From Jeotgalibacillus proteolyticus (GTDB taxonomy: Bacteria; Bacillota; Bacilli; Bacillales; Jeotgalibacillaceae): a stretch of 64,000 bases of DNA. The first letter of the stretch is position 1; each line of letters begins with the position of its first letter. The stretch lies in the NCBI RefSeq assembly GCF_002926065.1, contig NZ_PREZ01000003.1, positions 188,501 through 252,500 of the forward strand. The letters are read 5' to 3'. The position numbers and the translations under genes were made by a program. Below are positions 35,383-44,372 of the stretch, piece by piece. Under the pieces are notes generated by a model. The model was given only the letters and a program-made list of their open reading frames with translations. It did not search any database and had not been told where the DNA came from.

Positions 35383-35943
35383 TTATGATTTGATCTCTCC
35401 GCAAATGATTCGTTTTCCGCTGTTTCCTGCGGGATCTGTCTTGTAGTCATCGGGTCCTTCATGGATGACGAGTGTACTTCCATCCGGGTCAAGGAGTGAG
35501 TTTTCAGCGCCGTTTTTTAAGGTGACTGCTTCAACGGTTAATTCCAGATCCACGGTTCCATCCCGGTCAACGACAAGGTTTGGCAGGTCTCCTGCGTGGA
35601 AGCCTTTTGGATTTTCAAAGCCATGCTGCTTTTTATGGGGGTTAAAATGCCCTCCTGCTGAAGTGAATTCAGGCGGTTCACATGAGGCTTTTTCATGAAA
35701 ATGAACTGCTTTTTCCCCAGGCTCAAGCCCTTTTACCTTTAATGCAACTTTAACGCCTTCAGCTGTTTCGTTTAATAAGGCCGTTCCTGCCTGCTTTCCT
35801 TCTACGTTAATCATTTTCACTTCAATCGCAGGAGCAGGCGCCTCTGTTACTGGTACTGCCTTGTCATCTGCGATCATGCTGCCAATTCCATTGCACCCGG
35901 CAAGGAATAGTGCTGCGGTTAAAAAAAATCCTGCTTTTTTCAT
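35383..35943 (-). CDS. sodC: Cu/Zn superoxide dismutase-family lipoprotein
   Basis: A 186-residue secreted lipoprotein (signal peptide with lipobox LFLAGC) with a Cu/Zn SOD domain. Copper ligand histidines appear in VHFHEK (two), GGHFNP and VIHEGPDDY. Zinc ligands appear in GHFNP, KQHG, FHAGDL (His and Asp). The cysteine pair is in KASCEPP and RIICGEI, and the active-site arginine is in GKRI. By these marks it should be catalytic, unlike B. subtilis YojM, which I recall lacks part of the copper site. It would detoxify superoxide at the cell surface. RBS AAGGAGG before the ATG at 35943. Confidence 0.87.
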   Translation of the reverse strand: MKKAGFFLTAALFLAGCNGIGSMIADDKAVPVTEAPAPAIEVKMINVEGKQAGTALLNETAEGVKVALKVKGLEPGEKAVHFHEKASCEPPEFTSAGGHFNPHKKQHGFENPKGFHAGDLPNLVVDRDGTVDLELTVEAVTLKNGAENSLLDPDGSTLVIHEGPDDYKTDPAGNSGKRIICGEIKS

Positions 35944-36067
35944 TAGGTGGTTCCTCCTTAACGAGATCTTCTTTAGCAGGATTTCCATCAGCTACTTGTT
36001 TATTCATAAATTAAAAAAGAAGATGAAAAAAAGCGCACCTTTTCAGGTCCGCTTCTCCAATTCTTCC

Positions 36068-36988
36068 TTATCTTCTGACCATCGACATGAGCGTAAAACC
36101 AACATTGGCCGGCCGTTCAGCAAGTCTTTTCATAAAATACGTATACCAGTCAGGACCGTATGGGACGTAGATGACGACATTGTAGCCTTCTTCTACCAGC
36201 TCCTTTTGCTTTTCATCCCGCATCCCCTGCAGCATTTGAAACTCGAATTGCTCATTCGGAATTTTATGTTCAGCTACCAGTTGCTTTACAAAATCAATCA
36301 TGTCATTGTCATGGGTTGCAACCTGCGTGTAATTCCCTTTTAATAAATTGTTTTTAACCAGCGTTTTATAATTTTCATCGACATCCGACTTATCATCCAT
36401 ATCAACATCCCGGGACTCTTTATAAGCCCCCTTGACAAAGCGGATGGTTGGGGAAAGCTTGTCCAGCTTTTCTACATCGGTTTCTGTACGATATAGATTT
36501 GCCTGAAGGGCAATTCCGACGTTGTCATATTCTTTTCTGAGCTTTGAGAATATATCGACTATATTGCCGCAATTTCTGTATTCCTCCATATTGATTGTGA
36601 CAAAAACGTCATGATCCTTGGCTTCGTCTAAAATATTTCTCATATTGTGAATGGCAATGTCTTCACTAAGCTCAAGGCCCACAGAGGAAAGCTTTAATGA
36701 AATTTGCCCTTTAAGCTGATGTTCGTGAATCGCGTGGATTGCATTATAGCAAAGCTTAACGGTTTCCTTAGCATCACCGGTTCCTTCAATCTCTTCACCA
36801 AGGCAATCAACCGTTACTCCCATGCCCATCTGGTTAAATACCTTCACCTGGTCCACCATTCCCTCAACGGTTTGTCCGCCTACAAAATGGGACCCGCCAA
36901 GTGTAAGACCCGTTTTTCTTGCTACCTTTTTTAAAGGTTTATTATGAGCAAGGAACGTAAAAAAGCTGCGCATTGTTTCTTCAACCAT
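36068..36988 (-). CDS. Proline dehydrogenase
   Basis: A 306-residue FAD enzyme (PutB/FadM-type) that oxidises proline to pyrroline-5-carboxylate. The TIM-barrel shows VTVDCLGEE, ISLKLSSVGLE, RFVKGAYKES, and the C-terminal YFMKRLAERPAN motif that contacts substrate and FAD. No P5C dehydrogenase is adjacent; the aldehyde dehydrogenase at 60336 is 23 kb away. AAAGGAGG lies 6 nt before the ATG. Single gene, divergent from the cyclophilin gene. Confidence 0.9.
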   Translation of the reverse strand: MVEETMRSFFTFLAHNKPLKKVARKTGLTLGGSHFVGGQTVEGMVDQVKVFNQMGMGVTVDCLGEEIEGTGDAKETVKLCYNAIHAIHEHQLKGQISLKLSSVGLELSEDIAIHNMRNILDEAKDHDVFVTINMEEYRNCGNIVDIFSKLRKEYDNVGIALQANLYRTETDVEKLDKLSPTIRFVKGAYKESRDVDMDDKSDVDENYKTLVKNNLLKGNYTQVATHDNDMIDFVKQLVAEHKIPNEQFEFQMLQGMRDEKQKELVEEGYNVVIYVPYGPDWYTYFMKRLAERPANVGFTLMSMVRR

Positions 36989-37174
36989 ATAAATCCTCCT
37001 TTAAGACTCGCGTTCGATTTACTCTTTCTTTTCCCTTTGCCTATGATTAAGAAACTTCAGAATGTTATTTTCACCATAAGAACTGTGCTCTTTCATGCTG
37101 ATTTATTTCCATCTTGATAAAAACGTGGTAAGATGAAACTCGAAAACAATCCCTTAAAAGGAGATGGCTTACAT

Positions 37175-37609
37175 ATGGCTAAAACAGGTACAATTGAATT
37201 AACTGATGGCAATACACTTGCATTTGAATTATATCCGGAGGATGCTCCAGGTACTGTAGAAAACTTTGAGAAATTAGCAAACGAGGGCTTTTACGACGGG
37301 CTAAATTTTCACCGTGTAATTCCTGGTTTCGTCAGCCAGGGCGGATGTCCAAATAAAAACGGCACCGGCGGCCCGGGTTACACAATTAAGTGTGAAACGG
37401 AAGGAAATCCTCACAAACACCAAGCAGGATCTCTATCAATGGCACACGCTGGAAAAGATACAGGCGGAAGCCAGTTCTTCATCGTTCATGAGCCTCAGCC
37501 ACACTTAAATGGAGTGCATACGGTTTTTGGTAAAGTAACAGAAGGCTTAGAGCATGCCCTTTCAATGGAGCAGGGTGCAGGAATCAACTCTATTCGCGTT
37601 TCTGAATAA
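37175..37609 (+). CDS. ppiB: Peptidyl-prolyl cis-trans isomerase (cyclophilin)
   Basis: A 144-residue cytoplasmic cyclophilin that speeds proline isomerisation during folding. Very close to Bacillus Ppi[32 protein letters not shown] (catalytic Arg), [15 protein letters not shown] and [12 protein letters not shown]. The ATG at 37175 gives the usual length, with AAAAGGAG about 12 nt upstream; the ORF is open upstream to 37133 but without family similarity. Confidence 0.93.
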   Translation: MAKTGTIELTDGNTLAFELYPEDAPGTVENFEKLANEGFYDGLNFHRVIPGFVSQGGCPNKNGTGGPGYTIKCETEGNPHKHQAGSLSMAHAGKDTGGSQFFIVHEPQPHLNGVHTVFGKVTEGLEHALSMEQGAGINSIRVSE

Positions 37610-37617
37610 TCATCTTT

Positions 37618-37646
37618 GAAAAGAGTACTTCGGTGCTCTTTTTTTT
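37618..37646 (+). terminator. Terminator of ppiB
   Basis: AGAGTAC-TTCG-GTGCTCT hairpin with a UUCG-type loop and one G-T pair, followed by TTTTTTT. Confidence 0.85.
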
Positions 37647-37664
37647 GCGCAAAAAAAAAGAGAG

Positions 37665-37934
37665 TCAGGATCTCTCTTCTCTTGGTACAGGCAAGTATTT
37701 TGTACAATAGGCGCCTACTACCAGCAGCGCGCAAATAAGTCCCACACTTGTGATTCCACCTCTATCTGTTACTGCTGTTAAAAATGCGAGGAGGGAAATG
37801 CCCAAAAAACATAGGGGAGTTAAGTAGCTGCGAAATCCCTTGTTTCCTTTAAGCTTTTTCCTTTTCTCAACAATGATCAACATCGCTGCCAGCAACCCTG
37901 CACTATATAAAGCAGTCAATAAAAGTAAATTCAT
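37665..37934 (-). CDS. Small membrane protein
   Basis: An 89-residue protein with three likely transmembrane segments (residues ~2-20, 40-58, 64-80) separated by short basic loops (EKRKKLKGNKG). No family recognised. AAAGGAGAG precedes the ATG. A second, smaller membrane ORF (37950-38054) lies directly upstream on the same strand, so the two may be expressed together. Confidence 0.6.
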   Translation of the reverse strand: MNLLLLTALYSAGLLAAMLIIVEKRKKLKGNKGFRSYLTPLCFLGISLLAFLTAVTDRGGITSVGLICALLVVGAYCTKYLPVPREERS

Positions 37935-37949
37935 TTAAACTCTCCTTTC

Positions 37950-38054
37950 CTACTCTTTATTATCTGTAAACCAATAGACAAGGATCATAAAGCATATCAT
38001 GACCGATCCTGCTACGATATAAAACCAATCGGGAACTAAATTTCCTCCAAACAC
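37950..38054 (-). CDS. Predicted 34-residue single-span membrane peptide
   Basis: A short ORF starting at a GTG with GGGGTGG nearby; it encodes VPDWFYIVAGSVMICFMILV flanked by a polar start and an acidic end (WFTDNKE). The single hydrophobic segment and the adjacent small membrane gene suggest a real small protein. It has no known family. The start codon is uncertain, since the frame is open a few codons farther upstream. Confidence 0.45.
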   Translation of the reverse strand: MFGGNLVPDWFYIVAGSVMICFMILVYWFTDNKE

Positions 38055-38182
38055 AAAGCCACCCCCGCCTTCTTGCTCTTACATTAAGTGTAAACGAGTT
38101 ACCGCTTAAATTCAAAAATAGATAGGAAGTCGTATTACGTTTGTTAAAATGGCAGTATACGATTTTCTTGGAGGTTATCCCA

Positions 38183-38824
38183 TTGGCAGAAGAAATTCTT
38201 ACGGTTTTTGATGAAGATCACAAAAAAATAGGTACAGCAACCAGAACAAAAATACATAAAACAGGTGAGTGGCACGAAACCTTTCATTGCTGGCTTGTAA
38301 GCCGACCAAATGGAAAGCTGGTTATCCATTTCCAAATGAGAAGTCCTCACAAAAAGGATTATCCGGCTATGCTTGATATCACCGCTGCCGGGCATCTGCT
38401 TGAAAATGAAACGGTCGAGGATGGCGTGAGGGAGCTTGAAGAAGAAATCGGTCTATCTCTTTCCTTCGATGAACTTCACCCCCTCGGAATTATTAAAGAA
38501 ACTCTGCATCATGAAAAGCTGATTGATGCTGAAATCTGTCATGTATTCGCCTTTGAAGTGCAGGCTGATTGTCAGTTCCGTTTACAAAAATCAGAAGTGA
38601 CCGGGATGTACCAATTGGAGCTAGATTCGTTTAAAGCGCTTCTCCAGGACGAGTCTGCTCAAATTATTGCAAAAGGATTTGAAGAAGATGCTGAGGGAGC
38701 ACGGTATAATGTGGACAAAACTGTGAGTAAATTAGATTTCGTCCCTCATGAAGCAGCTTATTTTGCTGAAGTGATAAAAAGGATTGAAGAAGCTTATCCA
38801 CAATTAATGAAGCTAAAGGGATAA
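38183..38824 (+). CDS. NUDIX hydrolase
   Basis: A 213-residue NUDIX enzyme that cleaves a nucleoside diphosphate-linked substrate. The N-terminal part resembles the YfcD/IPP-isomerase-like subgroup (EILTVFDEDHKKIG, HETFHCWLVS). The NUDIX box is seen as GHLLENETVEDGVRELEEEI, with the catalytic REL-EE-x-G order; the spacing between E and R is one residue shorter than the textbook motif. TTG start at 38183 with TTGGAGG 9 nt upstream. The substrate is unknown. Confidence 0.8.
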   Translation: MAEEILTVFDEDHKKIGTATRTKIHKTGEWHETFHCWLVSRPNGKLVIHFQMRSPHKKDYPAMLDITAAGHLLENETVEDGVRELEEEIGLSLSFDELHPLGIIKETLHHEKLIDAEICHVFAFEVQADCQFRLQKSEVTGMYQLELDSFKALLQDESAQIIAKGFEEDAEGARYNVDKTVSKLDFVPHEAAYFAEVIKRIEEAYPQLMKLKG

Positions 38825-38899
38825 TTTCTTAAATTTCTTCCGCTATTCTGAACCTATTTTGGTAGTAATACGTCTGCTTCTATAAAGGGGGAGATTCAA

Positions 38900-39382
38900 A
38901 TGAAGAAATTCCTCGGACTTTGCATTGCAGCGCTTTTAACCCTTTTGTCCGCATGCGGAATCTTCAGTGATGATGACGCGGCTGGAGAAAATGAGCGGGA
39001 GCCTTCACCTTATGAAACAGTTAACAACTTTGATGGTGTGACGATGAACGTAAAGGAAGGAACAGTTTCCTCTACAGGGTTAACTATCGTATTTGAAAAT
39101 AGCTCCGATAAGCAGGGCACTTATGGTGAACATTTTTCTTTAGAAGAGACAATAGAGGGCAGCTGGTATAAAGTCCCTGATATAGTGGATGGAGACTATG
39201 CCTTCACTGACATAGGCTTTGGATTTGGTCCTTCTGCCAAAAGCGAGTGGACAGTAGAATGGGAATGGCTCTACGGAGGTCTCGAAGCCGGTGAATATCG
39301 TATAGTGAAAGATGTACTCGACTTTAGAGAAGCAGGAGACTATGATACGTATTATTTAGCAGCCGAATTTATAATCAAGTAA
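38900..39382 (+). CDS. Lipoprotein with Ig-like domain
   Basis: A 160-residue lipoprotein: signal peptide and lipobox LLSACG near residue 19, a short acidic spacer (DDDAAGENERE), then a beta-rich domain (VTMNVKEGTVSSTGLTIVF, SLEETIEGSWYKVP, EWTVEWEWLYGGLEAGEYRI) like the bacterial immunoglobulin-like domain found in several Bacillus surface proteins. It sits on the outer face of the membrane; the partner is unknown. AAAGGGGGAG precedes the ATG. Confidence 0.72.
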   Translation: MKKFLGLCIAALLTLLSACGIFSDDDAAGENEREPSPYETVNNFDGVTMNVKEGTVSSTGLTIVFENSSDKQGTYGEHFSLEETIEGSWYKVPDIVDGDYAFTDIGFGFGPSAKSEWTVEWEWLYGGLEAGEYRIVKDVLDFREAGDYDTYYLAAEFIIK

Positions 39383-39388
39383 AATAGC

Positions 39389-39414
39389 GGGTTCCCGGTG
39401 ATCCGGCAACCCGC
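39389..39414 (+). other. GC-rich hairpin after the lipoprotein gene
   Basis: GCGGGTT.CCGG pairs with CCGG.AACCCGC around TGAT with a single mismatch. No T-run follows, so it is a weak terminator candidate. Confidence 0.4.
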
Positions 39415-39504
39415 AAGCATCCTTCAAGAACGTAAAGAACGAACCACAAAGAGGATCAAGCCTACTGTTTTCAAAACATTTATCCTCACGACAGCATTTT
39501 TAAA

Positions 39505-39644
39505 TTAAAATTCACTATTGTCTTCAATCAGTTTTAAATAGTTATACACATGTGGATAACGTTCCAATACAGCCACCCCTGTCCACATAACTGCACCGAT
39601 AATTGGAAAAATCCAAATGGTTTCTTTTCCTGATCAGCCATCAT
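39505..39644 (-). pseudogene. Frameshifted small membrane protein gene
   Basis: From the ATG at 39644 (GGAGTG 8 nt upstream) the frame begins MMADQEKKPF. After a one-base loss near 39610, in a T-run, it continues IFPIIGAVMWTGVAVLERYP and ends after YLKLIEDNSEF at 39505-39507. The total length is 140 bases, two bases over a multiple of three, as expected from one missing base in a ~46-residue protein. It encodes a single hydrophobic segment. Real decay or an assembly error are both possible. Confidence 0.6.
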
Positions 39645-39716
39645 GCTTTTCACTCCAAGATATTTTATCTATTTTACATTATCTTTTCATAAAAAAGCTT
39701 CAAACTGAGATCTTCC

Positions 39717-40730
39717 TCATTTAAACCACTGCTCTACTCTGCCTTTTCCCCCGCGGACAGAAACCTCTGCAAGAGCCCCGTTTATGAAGGTTAACTGAGG
39801 CGGAACATGACCGCAATCAATGTCGTACACAACCGGAACATCCAGTTCTTCTGCCAGGGCCTTATATACATCTTCCACCGTATAATCCTCCACTGGCTGA
39901 TTAGCGCTGCTTCTCCCGAACATGATACCGGCGCAGTCGTCAAACCACCCTGCAAGCCTCATCTGAACGAGGGTTCTTCTTAAATCCGTTGTTTTCATAT
40001 CACAGTTTTCAAAATACCAAACAACCGGCTCCCCAACCATGAAATGTTCTCTGAATGCTTTCACATCGCCATACGGGGTTCCAATCAAATGCCTGATCAC
40101 ATCGATACAGCCGCCAAGAAGCCTGCCGTTGAACTGTTCTTCTTTCCCGGAAACGGTTTTCCATTCAGTCGGTTCAGTTAAATTAAATACACAGTCAGTC
40201 GGGTTCTCGAAGTCCCATTCCTTCTGGTATTTTTCAGAAGAGTATTGAACAACCGATCCCCCTTCCTCTGTCGAAAGGACATCTATCCACTTTGCTGTTG
40301 TATCGTCCATTGATTTTCCGCGAAGGTCCACAAAATTTGTTCCATGAGCTGTAGCAAGACCCGTTTTAAGCGTCATAGCCAATAAAAGCACACTTGAATC
40401 CGAGTATCCAAGGATCCATTTTTTATCCAGTTTTTTAAAGGAAGCAAACTCGATCATTTCAATGAGCAGCTCTCCTCCCCATGGCGGGACGATATGCTGT
40501 ACAGTTTGTTCCTTCATATAGTGATTAAATTCCAGAGCCCGTTTGGTGGCAGGAGCGGAAGAAGCTTTTTTCTGGCTCCATACTGTTTCTCCAAATTCAA
40601 CCTTATACCCTCTCTCCTCCATGCGGGTTGCAGATTCTTTTAAAAGATGATGAAGCTCTTTTTCTACTCCGGATGAGGGAGCTGTTACAGCAATCGTATC
40701 TCCTTTAACCAGCTTTGGAAAATAAATCAA
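39717..40730 (-). CDS. S66 peptidase / LD-carboxypeptidase (MccF-like)
   Basis: A 337-residue serine carboxypeptidase of family S66. The nucleophile region is WILGYSDSSVLL, an acidic/aromatic WYFENCDM segment contains the Glu, and the catalytic His is in DIDCGHVPP. Relatives trim tetrapeptides of peptidoglycan or inactivate microcin-C-like nucleotide peptides (MccF); the VPPWGGELLIEMI stretch fits the latter group. TTG start at 40730 with AAGGGGGTC ahead. There is no obvious partner nearby. Confidence 0.83.
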   Translation of the reverse strand: MIYFPKLVKGDTIAVTAPSSGVEKELHHLLKESATRMEERGYKVEFGETVWSQKKASSAPATKRALEFNHYMKEQTVQHIVPPWGGELLIEMIEFASFKKLDKKWILGYSDSSVLLLAMTLKTGLATAHGTNFVDLRGKSMDDTTAKWIDVLSTEEGGSVVQYSSEKYQKEWDFENPTDCVFNLTEPTEWKTVSGKEEQFNGRLLGGCIDVIRHLIGTPYGDVKAFREHFMVGEPVVWYFENCDMKTTDLRRTLVQMRLAGWFDDCAGIMFGRSSANQPVEDYTVEDVYKALAEELDVPVVYDIDCGHVPPQLTFINGALAEVSVRGGKGRVEQWFK

Positions 40731-41133
40731 ATAAAGACCCCCTTGAGTTTTTTTATGTTAAGCTTCTATTCTCTTAAATCAGTTTAATTTTCCCATAAAA
40801 TTCACAAAAACACACGGAAATCTCGAACTAAAAGTTGAATTTTTGGTTTTTTTGAGGAAAAAAAGAAAAATATATACGTCTTTTTTTGTTGTAAATCCAC
40901 TAATTATCTGAAATTTCCCAACCTGCAAGGATTTTTTAAAGGTTATCGTTTGTTATCATCTTTCTCTGTCCCGCCTTAGTTTCCTTGAAGAATAAAAACG
41001 TTTCACTGCTCTGTAACACTATTAAAACCCCCTTTTCCCGTCTATCTATCTAAGTTTTTTCCCAATAAACAAGATGTATTTTCTCTGCTAGGATAAAGAC
41101 AGGAAGATAAATGACTTTAAAGGAGTGAACTAT
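40731..41133. other. Long intergenic region without a gene
   Basis: About 400 AT-rich bases between divergent genes. It must contain the promoters of the S66 peptidase and the subtilisin gene, but I see no element strong enough to name. Confidence 0.5.
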
Positions 41134-42399
41134 TTGAAAAGATCGAAGAAGCTTTTACTAAGTTTTTTGCTGACTGCAAGTCTTGCAATTCCGGTTATAC
41201 CCGCCAATGCAGAAGACACCTCTGCAAACGACGGAGAAAAGTTCAGGGTCTATGTGGAGGCGGTTAATTCCTCTGCAAAAACCACAATGAAAAAGCAGCA
41301 TAAAGTTCGCTGGGAGCTAACCACTAATGGCTACTCAACAGAAATGAACCAAAAGCAATTTGAAGCACTGCAGAAAAACAAAAACTTTACTGTCTCCAAG
41401 GTAAAGAAGGTTACGGTCGATACAGCCGTTCGTGCATCACAAAGTGAAGTACAGGCAGCTGAATATCCTACCCAACAAACACCATGGGGCATTAAAGCCA
41501 TCTACAATAACCCCAACCAAACGACAACCTCCGGCGGCCAGGGAATTAATATCGCTGTCCTTGATACCGGCGTGAACATTAATCATTACGATCTCGTTAA
41601 CAGAAGTGAACAGTGTAAAGACTTTACACGGTCCAATACCCCCCTTGTTAATGGTTCATGTAATGACGCAAATGGACACGGAACACATGTAGCAGGTTCT
41701 GCACTAGCAGATGGCGGAAGTGACCGCCAAGGAATTTACGGTGTTGCCCCGAGTGCTGACCTTTGGGCTTATAAAGTACTCGGAGACAACGGTTCAGGCT
41801 ATTCCGATGACATCGCTGGCGCAATCAGACATGCAGCAGACCAGGCTGTAAGTACCGGCACCAAGACAGTCATTAATATGTCACTCGGTTCAGCAGGTAA
41901 CGACAGCCTTATTTCGAGTGCTGTATCCTACGCTTATCAAAGAGGCGTTCTAGTCGTTGCAGCAGCCGGGAATTCCGGACCCAACCAGGGAACGATCGGC
42001 TACCCTGGAGCCTTAACCAGCGCAATCGCTGTTGCTGCTCTTGAAAACCGCCAGGAAAATGGCACATATCGGGTAGCAGATTTCTCATCCCGCGGGTATG
42101 CCGCTACAGCGGGTGATTATGTAATCCAGCAAGGCGATGTAGAAATTTCTTCTCCTGGAGCTGCTATTTATTCTACGTGGAATAATGGCGGTTACAATAC
42201 CATCAGCGGAACTTCAATGGCCTCACCGCATGTAGCAGGACTTGCTGCAAAGGTATGGGCAGAAAACCCTGGATGGACAAACGCTCAGCTTCGCACGAAT
42301 CTGCAAAACCGTGCAAGAGCGGTTGATATCAGAGGCGGCTACGGTGCTGCAACTGGTGATGATTATGCATCAGGATTCGGATTTGCACGAGTAAATTAA
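41134..42399 (+). CDS. Secreted subtilisin-family serine protease (S8)
   Basis: A 421-residue secreted protease: signal peptide (residues 1-26, LLLSFLLTASLAIPVIPANA), propeptide (~27-110) and S8 catalytic domain. The triad is Asp144 (AVLDTGVN), His182 (NGHGTHVAG) and Ser361 (SGTSMASPHVAG), with the oxyanion Asn280 in AAGNSGP. Two cysteines (C161, C176) flank the pre-His loop and could pair. Usual Bacillus subtilisins lack cysteines, so this resembles proteinase K/aqualysin-like members. TTG start with AAAGGAG 8 nt upstream; a GTG at 41125 overlaps that RBS. It probably degrades extracellular protein. Confidence 0.9.
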   Translation: MKRSKKLLLSFLLTASLAIPVIPANAEDTSANDGEKFRVYVEAVNSSAKTTMKKQHKVRWELTTNGYSTEMNQKQFEALQKNKNFTVSKVKKVTVDTAVRASQSEVQAAEYPTQQTPWGIKAIYNNPNQTTTSGGQGINIAVLDTGVNINHYDLVNRSEQCKDFTRSNTPLVNGSCNDANGHGTHVAGSALADGGSDRQGIYGVAPSADLWAYKVLGDNGSGYSDDIAGAIRHAADQAVSTGTKTVINMSLGSAGNDSLISSAVSYAYQRGVLVVAAAGNSGPNQGTIGYPGALTSAIAVAALENRQENGTYRVADFSSRGYAATAGDYVIQQGDVEISSPGAAIYSTWNNGGYNTISGTSMASPHVAGLAAKVWAENPGWTNAQLRTNLQNRARAVDIRGGYGAATGDDYASGFGFARVN

Positions 42400-42538
42400 T
42401 TAAAATTTGAACAGGAGCAGGGCACTGCAGTATGGGATGACCAGCATTACATACAAACAGCAGTTTATTACCTGTATTTTAGAAATATGCAAGGACACTG
42501 TACTACTTTTTCAGAAATTCCCCCACCCCCATATAAAG

Positions 42539-42583
42539 ACGGCCAGCCTTTACAAGCATTGCTTAAAGGCTGGCCGTTTCGTT
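42539..42583. terminator. Bidirectional terminator between subtilisin and glutamate dehydrogenase
   Basis: Perfect 14-bp stem (ACGGCCAGCCTTTA with its complement at 42564-42577) with an 11-nt loop; T-rich on the right and A-rich on the left, as expected for convergent genes. Confidence 0.85.
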
Positions 42584-43963
42584 TTAATAAAGCTTCCCCT
42601 GCTTGTAAAGAACAGTGGATAGCTTCATCACTGAATGAATATAACAATTTTGGCGAAGCGGATGAGGATCACTGAAATACTGAGGCAAAATAAGATCCAG
42701 TGTACGCTTCATTTTCAGATAAAGCATCTCAATGACTTCTTCTTCACTGTAAAACTGCGTTTCACGTCCCTGCAGCCATTCAAAATAAGAAACAATTACC
42801 CCTCCTGCATTTGCAAGAATATCAGGAATAATAATAATACCTTTTTTGTTTAAATATTCGTCAGCCTCCCCTGTCACCGGAGCATTTGCTCCCTCGACAA
42901 TAACAGAGGCTTTAATTTTCTCCATATTTCCCTTATTGATTTGATCCTCTAACGCTGCAAGGATCAATACATCCACATCAAGTGTAACCAATTCATCCCG
43001 TTTCAGGATCTTTGCGGATACCCCGCTTTCTAAAAGCTGATCCTCTGTGTAAGGAAGATCTCCCTGATGTAGTGAAGCAAAGCTTACAAGTGAAGGGATA
43101 TCAAGCCCTTCCTCATTATAAAGTGTGACATTGCGGTCGCTTACAGCTACAACCTTATTTTTTAGGGATGGGCACTGGTAAGCCTCCAGCGCACTGACTG
43201 AACCAACATTTCCAAAGCCTTGAACGGCAACCCTCATGCCTTGTCTGTCAGTCTTTAATGCTGTTAGGGCAAAGGGATTTTGGGAAGTGGAAAGAGATTC
43301 CTTATGCTGGCTTACAAAATCATGCAGCATATAGCGAAAGGTGAAATAGACCCCTTTCCCTGTTGCTTCTCTTCTTCCTAAAGACCCGCCATTTAAAACA
43401 CTTTTACCTGTAAAACTTCCCCGATACGGCTCCCCTGGTTTAATTGATTTATATTCAGCCATCATCCAGTCCATTTCTCTTTCGCCTGAACCAACATCCG
43501 GAGCAGGAATATCTTTCTCAGGTCCGATCACATCGGCAAAATACTGGACATATTTTTTTGAGATATTATTTAACTCCTTCATGGAGTGTTCTCTGGGATT
43601 CAACACAATCCCGCCTTTACCTCCCCCAAAAGGCACATCATGCAAAGCATTTTTCAGCGTCATTAAAAAGGCAAGATTAACAACCTCATCTTCATTAACG
43701 GATTCATGAAAGCGCACCCCGCCCTTATAAGGACCAAACGCATCATTATGATGCACCCTGAATGCAGGAATTCTAACCACTCTTCCGTCTTCCAAAGGTA
43801 TTCTTAAAAAGGCTTTATGTATTTTATTTGGCGTCGATAAAATCGCTCCCAGAGAAGTAAAAGCCTTCTCTCTTGCTTCCCCCTGCAGATCCGGCAAAAA
43901 TAACGAGTTATGTGATAACGCATTCAAAGACTCCTGAACGATCCCTTTCGTTTGCTCATGCAT
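42584..43963 (-). CDS. Glutamate dehydrogenase-family amino acid dehydrogenase
   Basis: A 459-residue Glu/Leu/Phe/Val dehydrogenase. The substrate-binding GPYKGGVRF and LKNALHDVPFGGGKGGI (active-site lysines), GPEKDIPAPDVGS, and the NAD(P)-binding GFGNVGSVSALEA are visible. The PYKGG motif favours glutamate over leucine as substrate. The catabolic or anabolic role is not clear. GGGGGATGG precedes the ATG. Single gene ending at the shared terminator. Confidence 0.87.
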   Translation of the reverse strand: MHEQTKGIVQESLNALSHNSLFLPDLQGEAREKAFTSLGAILSTPNKIHKAFLRIPLEDGRVVRIPAFRVHHNDAFGPYKGGVRFHESVNEDEVVNLAFLMTLKNALHDVPFGGGKGGIVLNPREHSMKELNNISKKYVQYFADVIGPEKDIPAPDVGSGEREMDWMMAEYKSIKPGEPYRGSFTGKSVLNGGSLGRREATGKGVYFTFRYMLHDFVSQHKESLSTSQNPFALTALKTDRQGMRVAVQGFGNVGSVSALEAYQCPSLKNKVVAVSDRNVTLYNEEGLDIPSLVSFASLHQGDLPYTEDQLLESGVSAKILKRDELVTLDVDVLILAALEDQINKGNMEKIKASVIVEGANAPVTGEADEYLNKKGIIIIPDILANAGGVIVSYFEWLQGRETQFYSEEEVIEMLYLKMKRTLDLILPQYFSDPHPLRQNCYIHSVMKLSTVLYKQGKLY

Positions 43964-44060
43964 AAACCCATCCCCCTTCTTTCAAACTATTCCGATTTTT
44001 TAATTGTAACAAAGATAAAGAATAAATGAAATTAATGAAGCAACAGATGAAAAGCATGCC

Positions 44061-44183
44061 CTTGCAGTGGAAGGGGCTGACTCCTGCGGGATGAAGCGGG
44101 AAGGCTGAGATCCACTTGCGAAGCAAGTTAGCTCAGCTCCCACCCCGAGGAAAGCGTCCCCCTGAAGCGGAAATCAACACGCC
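44061..44183. repeat. GC-rich palindromic repeat, copy 7
   Basis: About 125 bases in the same orientation as copy 4: GGGGCTGACTCCTGCGGG, inner stem CTTGCGAAGCAAG, AAGCGTCCCCCTGAAGCGG and AAATCAACACG. The left end is eroded (TGCAGTGG without the TTGATT). It sits upstream of the glutamate dehydrogenase gene. Confidence 0.83.
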
Positions 44184-44242
44184 CTATTTTAAATAAACAC
44201 AACCATAACTTTATGATTCCAAAGAACTTTATTAAGTCTCCA

Positions 44243-44372
44243 GGAGTTGATTGCAGCGTAAGGGGGCGACTCCTGCGGGATGAAGCGGGAGCTTGAGATC
44301 CACTTGCGCTAGCAAGTTAGCTTAAGCCCCGCCCCGCGGAAAGCGTCCCCCTGAAGCGGAAATCAACACGCC
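44243..44372. repeat. GC-rich palindromic repeat, copy 8 (tandem with copy 7)
   Basis: Intact copy with GAGTTGATTGCAG and AATCAACACG ends. Copies 7 and 8 share the right flank CCCTATTTTAAATAAACA; their ends are 189 bases apart, the same period as the array at 6579. Confidence 0.85.
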
